Origin: a virus | Length of the DNA: 64,000 nt | Strand: one strand, 5' to 3' | IMG/VR virus record: IMGVR_UViG_3300038301_000548 | Span: 1-64,000 of that record | Shown: piece by piece, positions 58,485 to 64,000 of the stretch | Layout of the letters: the number at the start of each line of letters is the position of its first letter | Position numbering within the stretch: position 1 is the first letter of the stretch | The notes under the pieces: generated by a model | The model's database searches: none | What the model was told of the DNA's origin: nothing | The model's input: the letters and a program-made list of their open reading frames with translations, nothing else | Program-made: the position numbers and the translations under genes

Positions 58485-60098
58485 TCATGGTGATCCTTTT
58501 TTACTCAATGCGGCCGTTGCGCCTTTCTCGATCTTTTCCATCTCTTTACTATCTCGGCCAAAAGCCCGAAGCGCATTAGTAATTATCTTTAGGCCGGCGC
58601 CAAAACCATCCAAAGCCTCGCCCAGCGCTTTGTAATCTTCGTCCTTTGGTGCATTCTTGGCAAACTTCTCTAGTGTCACCAGCGTGGTTAAGGCTTTAGG
58701 GATCCCAGTGAAATCTTCGATTGTGCCGGCTATTTTGCTGGAGGCTGCCAGTGCGACGGCGATTTCAACTAGTTTCCTTTGGTCTTTTTTTGCGCCTTCG
58801 AGTTGGTTGACGATATTTGGAAAGATATCTTTAGCATCGATGCCGATTTGGTTTCGTTTGAAACCTGAAAGGGCGCTTTGTTTAATGGATTTCAAAACCT
58901 CCAATGCGCCGGCGGCGTCCTTCTGCATAAGAATCACCTGCGAAACTTGAGATTTTTGCATGGTATTCAGGCTTTTGAAAGAGATTTCGATTTTCTTCTG
59001 GAGTTCTTTAGTTTTCTCTTCTCCGAACTTCAGGCCGATGGCCTTGGTTAAGGCATCCGCTGCGAGGTTTTTGGTACTATCTTGGATCATGTTCCCTAGG
59101 GCGACCAGTGAATTCTCTACTGGGCCGCGGCCTCTTCGGATACTGTCGCTAAGTTTCTTTATGCTAATATCAACATCTTTTGTCGAATTATCAAATCTGC
59201 CCTCAAGCTTGTCATATTTTTCTGAATCGACGGCGCCGGGTTGTTTCCCTGTCCTGAGGAACTTTCTAGTATCCTCTACTGATCCAAATCCCAAAGTCTC
59301 TTGAACCGCCATTAACTCAAACTTGCCCATCTTGTTCGGGTCGCGGCCTTCGAACTCTTTTTTTACTCTTTTAGCTCGTTGTGCTTCGGTCATATTTAGC
59401 ATCTCAATGCTGTTGAATGCTGATTTACCCAATATCTGGTTTAGTTGACCTGCTTTTTGAGCTGCTCCTTCGAAACTATCAAAACTGCTACCAAATGTGC
59501 TCGTCAACGAATCGAAAGAAAGCCCGGTTTGTCGCGACATCACCTGAAGTTCTTTAAAATTTTGTTTAAATATTTTTGTGTTATAAGCAAAATTTTGCTG
59601 CGCAGAGCGAAAGTTCTTGGCCAGGGTATCGCCCGGAATAGCTAAGGCTTCTGACATATTCGCGAATTCGGCCATGAGGCCTTTCAATTCATCAGCTGAG
59701 CTGCCAAATGCATACATCCCAGAGTCAACCACTTCTGCTAGTGTTGTTGCTTCGAAGCCTAAGCCCTGCATCGCTACGGTAGTTTCGAGCAGCTTAGAAC
59801 GGAGACTGTCACTCATATAAACAAAAGCCTTAGCGTTTGTCCTAAAAGCAGTTAAGGCATCAGTCGCCCTGTTGGTATTCCCAAACAGCTTTAGGGACTG
59901 TTCGGCGGCGGAACTGAAGGCAGAACCCAACTCTTCAAGGTCTTGGGCGTATCCAGCTTCTGTAAAAGCTTTTCGCTGTTCGTCGAATAACTTGGTTTGC
60001 TGGGCCAGGCGCTTGATCGGGTTTAACAAGACCTCTTCTTGCACTGGGTTTATAGCAGATGAGAGCTGCGCTATTTGTTCTTTGGTAAATTCACTCAT
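58485..60098 (-). CDS. Tail tape measure protein
   Basis: 537 residues, nearly all helical, Ala/Lys/Leu-rich, with long heptad-like stretches (SAFSSAAEQSLKLFGN, KFFAKN-type) and Gly-poor sequence. It lies between the tube/chaperone genes and baseplate genes, the standard place. Fairly short, suggesting a short contractile tail. Confidence 0.75.
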   Translation of the reverse strand: MSEFTKEQIAQLSSAINPVQEEVLLNPIKRLAQQTKLFDEQRKAFTEAGYAQDLEELGSAFSSAAEQSLKLFGNTNRATDALTAFRTNAKAFVYMSDSLRSKLLETTVAMQGLGFEATTLAEVVDSGMYAFGSSADELKGLMAEFANMSEALAIPGDTLAKNFRSAQQNFAYNTKIFKQNFKELQVMSRQTGLSFDSLTSTFGSSFDSFEGAAQKAGQLNQILGKSAFNSIEMLNMTEAQRAKRVKKEFEGRDPNKMGKFELMAVQETLGFGSVEDTRKFLRTGKQPGAVDSEKYDKLEGRFDNSTKDVDISIKKLSDSIRRGRGPVENSLVALGNMIQDSTKNLAADALTKAIGLKFGEEKTKELQKKIEISFKSLNTMQKSQVSQVILMQKDAAGALEVLKSIKQSALSGFKRNQIGIDAKDIFPNIVNQLEGAKKDQRKLVEIAVALAASSKIAGTIEDFTGIPKALTTLVTLEKFAKNAPKDEDYKALGEALDGFGAGLKIITNALRAFGRDSKEMEKIEKGATAALSKKGSP

Positions 60099-60174
60099 CG
60101 TATCAGTACCCTCGGTTCTCTAAGTGTTCTCTATAAAGGGAATAGCCCCCTATTTAACTAGATAGAATACAAAT

Positions 60175-60360
60175 TTATGCATCTTTTGATTTCTCCTCAT
60201 GATGCCTGATCAGGCGACGGATAAACCACTTTCTCAACCCAATGGGGAGACTGTAAGCTTCTGAAAACGACCATTTCATGTGCTGTATTAAGAGATAAAT
60301 CTCTTCATATACAACTTTCTCTAGATATTCTTTACTAAGACCAAAACATGCCCAGAGAAA
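60175..60360 (-). CDS. gp51-like C-terminal extension made by probable +1 frameshift
   Basis: A 61-codon frame, from FLWACFGLSK to HHEEKSKDA, overlaps the end of the gp26-like gene. It has no ATG, GTG or TTG start in its frame before the upstream TGA at 60406. Shifting +1 at CCC TTT (60359-60364) fuses it to the gp26-like protein. Its helical text (YLLIQHMKWSFSEAYSLPIGLRKWF) looks like the short partner of tail assembly proteins. Confidence 0.6.
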   Translation of the reverse strand, partial: FLWACFGLSKEYLEKVVYEEIYLLIQHMKWSFSEAYSLPIGLRKWFIRRLIRHHEEKSKDA

Positions 60361-61219
60361 AGGGCACGTCCTCCTTTTGCTCGTGATTGCATTCAGGGCA
60401 GCATATCATCTGAGTCTTATCTATTTTTGGAATACTAGTGTTATGGATCTTTACTATAGTTCTTGCGTCTGCAGTTGGTAATACCTCTGTCAGTTTGAAG
60501 ATTTCGCCGGGCGTGGTAACTCCATTCGCCTCAACGAGTATTCTCCTCAAAAATTCTAAAGTATCACTGAAAGGAAGGTTAAGCTTTTCTTTTTGTTTTT
60601 TTGACTCTTCAAGATACTTGTAATCGTTAGGAGTCATTGTTTTTATTCTAACACTTATTTTGGTTATTGGCAAATCAAAAAGCAAAGTCTTACTTGTTTC
60701 ATCATACTTTACTTCTTCTGTGTCTGCGATACCGAACGTCCTGTTTTTCATATCTTCTAGGATCTTAGTTAAGCTAGCTTTGACTGGGCCCTCAAACGAG
60801 CAGTTGTCGCAAGAAAACAGCATTTCCAAGTCTTCGCCATAGCCAGTTTTGGCGGCTGACATCAAAAGTGCTAACTTATCACAGTCTAAAATTTCTTTTG
60901 AATTTATATTCTCTGTGATCATCAAAGAATCAATGAGCTTGTCGAATACAATCCCTTCATTGATATAATTTTGGTTCATGACAATATCTTCTTCTTTTGC
61001 TGTCATGGATTTAATTTCCAAAGTCTTCAACCCTTTCAGGGGGCTGCTTTCTTCATAAAATTCTCCGCCAGAAGGCAGGTGCACAATCTCAGTTGGTACA
61101 ACAAATGAAATGCCAAAAGGATTTTGTTTTGGCATTTCAGGGGGTGGGATATTGTGCTGTGGTGTTTGCGGTGGTTCTTGACGCTGTTGAACTTTCGTTC
61201 TTTTAGAATTTCTAGACAT
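60335..61219 (-). CDS. gp26-like baseplate/tail assembly protein
   Basis: 294 residues. VHLPSGGEFYEESSPL, MTAKEEDIV and DKLALLMSAAKTGYG, with zinc pairs CDNC and CCPEC, match the T4 gp26-type baseplate family. It lies between tube and tape measure, the place of tail assembly chaperones. It ends PFSLGMFWS in frame 0, with the frameshift extension downstream. Confidence 0.75.
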   Translation of the reverse strand: MSRNSKRTKVQQRQEPPQTPQHNIPPPEMPKQNPFGISFVVPTEIVHLPSGGEFYEESSPLKGLKTLEIKSMTAKEEDIVMNQNYINEGIVFDKLIDSLMITENINSKEILDCDKLALLMSAAKTGYGEDLEMLFSCDNCSFEGPVKASLTKILEDMKNRTFGIADTEEVKYDETSKTLLFDLPITKISVRIKTMTPNDYKYLEESKKQKEKLNLPFSDTLEFLRRILVEANGVTTPGEIFKLTEVLPTADARTIVKIHNTSIPKIDKTQMICCPECNHEQKEDVPFSLGMFWS

Positions 61220-61253
61220 CTTTCCTCTTTATCTTAAACTTAAAAACTGTAAC

Positions 61254-61850
61254 TTAATCTGTAATAGTGCCGGAATTGTCAGCAGCACTTGTTCCGTCGG
61301 CGCCGGGGCTGGTGGTGTTTGTACTCCACTGAGCTTGTGTTGCTGGCGTTTCAAGTGTTGCAAAATCATATTTTAGACCTATCGTTATATTAAGCAATTC
61401 ATCGCTGTTGTAGTCTAGTTGATCAAACTCAACACTCTCTATTTGAGGGTTTTTGAGTGTCCAGGTCTCAACTGCAACATTACCCTCTGGATTCAATTGA
61501 ACAATCTTAATCTCATTGCCCAAAGCTCTAACCATTTCAGCTTTCGAGATGGTTTTCGGAGCTGATTCTGAATATGCAGTTGGCACAACATAGCCGGCTG
61601 TTTCCAGAATGCTATAAAGACTAGCTGCAGAATCTGGGTTAACCGGGTCGACGATGACCATGCTCACCGGGTCCCACTTTACTGAACCAGGGTAGTGAAA
61701 CTCATAGTTCAAAAATTGATGCGGTGTTGTGCCAACCTTGAAGGCCGGTTTCTTCACTGATTTTACAATAAATTGTGGCATACCAGAAAGATAGAGTAGC
61801 CATCTAAACTTTCTCTTTGGCTCAACCGAGGCTTCTGTCCAAAACGTCAT
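61254..61850 (-). CDS. Tail tube protein (gp19-like)
   Basis: 198 residues. RFRWLLYLSGMPQFIVKSVKKPAF at the start and FEFDQLDY-like beta segments later fit the T4 gp19 tube family; the polar Thr/Ser-rich tail is disordered-looking. It follows the sheath gene, as in all contractile tails. Confidence 0.85.
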   Translation of the reverse strand: MTFWTEASVEPKRKFRWLLYLSGMPQFIVKSVKKPAFKVGTTPHQFLNYEFHYPGSVKWDPVSMVIVDPVNPDSAASLYSILETAGYVVPTAYSESAPKTISKAEMVRALGNEIKIVQLNPEGNVAVETWTLKNPQIESVEFDQLDYNSDELLNITIGLKYDFATLETPATQAQWSTNTTSPGADGTSAADNSGTITD

Positions 61851-61903
61851 TATATTAAATCTCCTATTAGTATATATTATACTCAGGCAGTTTTTAACGA
61901 TTA

Positions 61904-64000
61904 TTAATCGTCAAAAGAGGCACCTGAACGTGTTATAACAAAATCAACTGCAATAAACTCTATTGCTCTTGCAGGCTTCAGAAAAATCTTAGCATACATT
62001 ATGTTTCTATCGACAAGATCAGGTGTTGTCGTGGTCTCGTCTAGGACAACCTTGAAATCAGCTAGGCCCAATCTAGTTTGCACACTTTCAAGCATTGGGA
62101 CAACCAAACTCTTAAACCTGTTCCATGTTGCTGGAAGGTTATTATCAAACAATAGAGAGTTAGAGATTCTTGAAACTTCCTTTTTGACGAAAATCAATAA
62201 GCGTCTAACGTTTATTCGATCAAGAGCCGATTTGGTGCTTTGGAGCGTCTTTTGACCAAAAATTACAATCCCTTCCGATACGAACGAAGCGATTGGGTTA
62301 ATATTCGCATCATACAAGACATCTCGGTCTCGAGAAAGAAGCTGTTCTGATACCTGCAGAACAGGCACACCAGCGTTGCCCTCATTCAGGCCTCCGCGGT
62401 TGAATCCAGCTGGCGCAAACCAGACTTCATCTCGCTGCTCTGTGTAAGCCATAGCACCTAGGGCTACGACAGAAGGTGGTACCCAAACTGGACTTCCATC
62501 TATTGTGTCTCTTATCTGCACCCATGGGTAGTATGCGCACCCATAAGAAGAGTTTATTCGTCTCTGTATAAGAGCCTTGGCAGACAGGCTTGGAGTGGTG
62601 CCGTCGACGCGGGATTCGAAATTAGGGGCATAAGCTTCCGATTCTGGCTTATAAATGTTTGGAAGATCAACAATAGCTAGTGCGTCAGCTCGGGCTTCAC
62701 AAGTTTGAATTAACTTTGCAGTAAGATTCTTGTTGGAGATACCGGGCATTGTAGCCAGCTTCATCTCTACCATTTCAGGACTCTTAACCATCTCAATTGC
62801 CCTATCGATAGAGGCATAAGCGTAGCTATTAGCTGTGGTGGCATCTGGGCCCACACAATTAGACCGAATGGACATATTAAAAGGATCAGCTTCGGTTATA
62901 TTAACTCCGTCGCTACCACCTGCGAGCGGCAGAGCGAAAGACCGGACAACATCGAGAAGACCGGCGGCTGTGTGGCCTGTTCGAGCAACGTTATGGGTGT
63001 AAGAGTGATTCGTCGACGGCGCCGGTGCGGTGCCCGCGGTCTGGGATGAGCCTGAAACCCATACAGCCCTATCTAGATCATAACTTGAAATGTCCGTTCC
63101 GGGATCTGTCGCACCAGTAATAACAACATCATCCAAAGAAAAGATGTATGCATGCTGAGTGCTGGCGCCGGCGAGGCCGGACTGCTGCTGTGCTGTCAAA
63201 GTCGAATAATCTGCAAGTATTCTATAATAATCTCTCAAGCCGTCGTTTACTGACTGGAAATTTTGCGCGTATTTATCTCCGTCGCGGCTGAGGTTGTAGG
63301 GTGTTGCGCCAAACACGTATTCGCCGTTTCCTTGGCTTGGGTTTGTAGAGCCCGTTTGAACAGTTGGTGGTGTTGGCCAGTTGAAAACCACCGTGTCGAG
63401 GCCGCCGTGGAAAAGAACGCCTTCAGCTTCTGCAGCGTCGCTGTCGATGGGCCAGGTGGGTGTGGCGCCGGCGGTGTTCTTAAACACCTTTCCGTTGTCA
63501 GCCGGCGAATAAGAAAGCTTCTTTGGTATAACGGGCCCGAGGTAACCAAAAGGGACAGCTGTTTTGTCACTGGGTCCTTTTCCTGCGAAAGAAGGATTCA
63601 TTTCTACTCTTATAAAACTAGATTTATTGGCATAATCTCCATAGATCCTATTTCTTTTCTGCTTTATGTCCCACTTAAAATACTGGTTACCTATTCTGTT
63701 TGCTATATAGTCTTCTGAATTGGGGTTTAAATTAAGGTTTTCAAAATTGTCTAGAACTATGATCGAGTCGTTTACTACCTGCTTTACAACAACATCAAAT
63801 CGGCCGTAAGGACTGATGGCTGCTGGGTCTGCAATTTTAATATTTTGAACCTCTATATACATGTCCAAGGATTGTTCTCCTTCCTGTATACTGTGTATTC
63901 TAAATAGCCTTTCTGCACCTGCAGCTAAATCAGTTGCTTTGGCGGCCCCGAAGGTGCCATTGTACTGTGGAATGACCCAAGGGGCGCTAGAGTGCTCAAG
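61904..64000 (-). CDS. Tail sheath protein, partial (runs off the right edge)
   Basis: At least 698 residues. The ATG at 63868 is not the true start: the frame stays open to the window edge and reads protein-like sequence (APWVIPQYNGTFGAAKATDL). C-terminal domain (SFVSEGIVIFGQKTL, RRLLIFVKKEVSR, EFIAVDFVI) is the conserved sheath fold, with a large inserted middle. It polymerises around the tube and contracts at infection. Confidence 0.9.
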   Translation of the reverse strand, partial: LEHSSAPWVIPQYNGTFGAAKATDLAAGAERLFRIHSIQEGEQSLDMYIEVQNIKIADPAAISPYGRFDVVVKQVVNDSIIVLDNFENLNLNPNSEDYIANRIGNQYFKWDIKQKRNRIYGDYANKSSFIRVEMNPSFAGKGPSDKTAVPFGYLGPVIPKKLSYSPADNGKVFKNTAGATPTWPIDSDAAEAEGVLFHGGLDTVVFNWPTPPTVQTGSTNPSQGNGEYVFGATPYNLSRDGDKYAQNFQSVNDGLRDYYRILADYSTLTAQQQSGLAGASTQHAYIFSLDDVVITGATDPGTDISSYDLDRAVWVSGSSQTAGTAPAPSTNHSYTHNVARTGHTAAGLLDVVRSFALPLAGGSDGVNITEADPFNMSIRSNCVGPDATTANSYAYASIDRAIEMVKSPEMVEMKLATMPGISNKNLTAKLIQTCEARADALAIVDLPNIYKPESEAYAPNFESRVDGTTPSLSAKALIQRRINSSYGCAYYPWVQIRDTIDGSPVWVPPSVVALGAMAYTEQRDEVWFAPAGFNRGGLNEGNAGVPVLQVSEQLLSRDRDVLYDANINPIASFVSEGIVIFGQKTLQSTKSALDRINVRRLLIFVKKEVSRISNSLLFDNNLPATWNRFKSLVVPMLESVQTRLGLADFKVVLDETTTTPDLVDRNIMYAKIFLKPARAIEFIAVDFVITRSGASFDD

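Overview
The window looks like part of a large, strictly lytic-type contractile-tailed phage (myovirus) genome. Every gene I can support is on the minus strand, coding is almost gapless, and there are two tRNAs, a T4-like replication set (UvsX/RecA-like recombinase, gp32-like SSB, DnaB/gp41-like helicase, 5'-3' exonuclease), a large nucleotide-metabolism set (class II ribonucleotide reductase, ThyX, thymidine kinase, dUTPase, IMPDH-like enzyme) and tail sheath, tube and baseplate genes. No terminase, portal or capsid gene was recognised. Proteins rich in thrombospondin type 3 and MopE-type Asp/Cys repeats, one ending in a MYXO-CTERM-like tail, suggest (inference) a host among the Myxococcota/Bradymonadota-like, formerly deltaproteobacterial, lineages.

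Layout, in window coordinates. 1-17.5 kb is accessory DNA dominated by more than 30 tiny proteins with a VGDLV-type N terminus and a predicted SH3/KOW-like small barrel. Twenty-three form tight arrays (0.26-0.76 kb and 11.5-15.1 kb). At most junctions inside the arrays the end of one gene (SESR-stop) and the start of the next (MKVGD) are two readings of the same 14 bases. Interspersed are a MoxR-type ATPase with its VWA/metallopeptidase partner, a small fatty-acid-hydroxylase-like membrane protein, a VSR/EDxHD-like homing endonuclease candidate, a secreted thrombospondin-repeat protein, and several micro membrane proteins. 17.5-34 kb carries UV endonuclease, thymidine kinase, an adenine methyltransferase with a nuclease-like neighbour, an Smr-domain fusion, a LeuA-regulatory-domain-like protein, glutaredoxin, GroEL, a ClpP-like protease, an acidic scaffold-like protein, a minimal sigma region 4 protein, an IMPDH-like enzyme and dUTPase. 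35-53.5 kb is the replication and dNTP block: DnaE-type polymerase, nucleotidyltransferase-like protein, a MopE/VWA lipoprotein, ThyX, a GroES-like protein, NrdJ, helicase, exonuclease, recombinase, SSB, a DUF262 protein, a divergent FtsZ/tubulin-like protein and a second, family A polymerase. 53.4-64 kb is the tail block: baseplate, tape measure, a gp26-like protein with a probable +1 frameshift extension, tube, and a sheath gene that runs off the right edge.

Regulation. Many consensus sigma-70-type promoters (TTGACT or TTGACA, a 17-bp or rarely 16-bp gap, TATACT-like) read leftward throughout 0-50 kb. Several are so tightly packed that the stop codon of the preceding gene lies inside the -35 hexamer. 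I found none in the tail block, suggesting a different late promoter class. Two clear intrinsic terminators lie at 31.4 and 48.05 kb. There is no gene-free stretch longer than about 300 bases; the sparsest is 2680-2944, which holds only an ORF without a good start.
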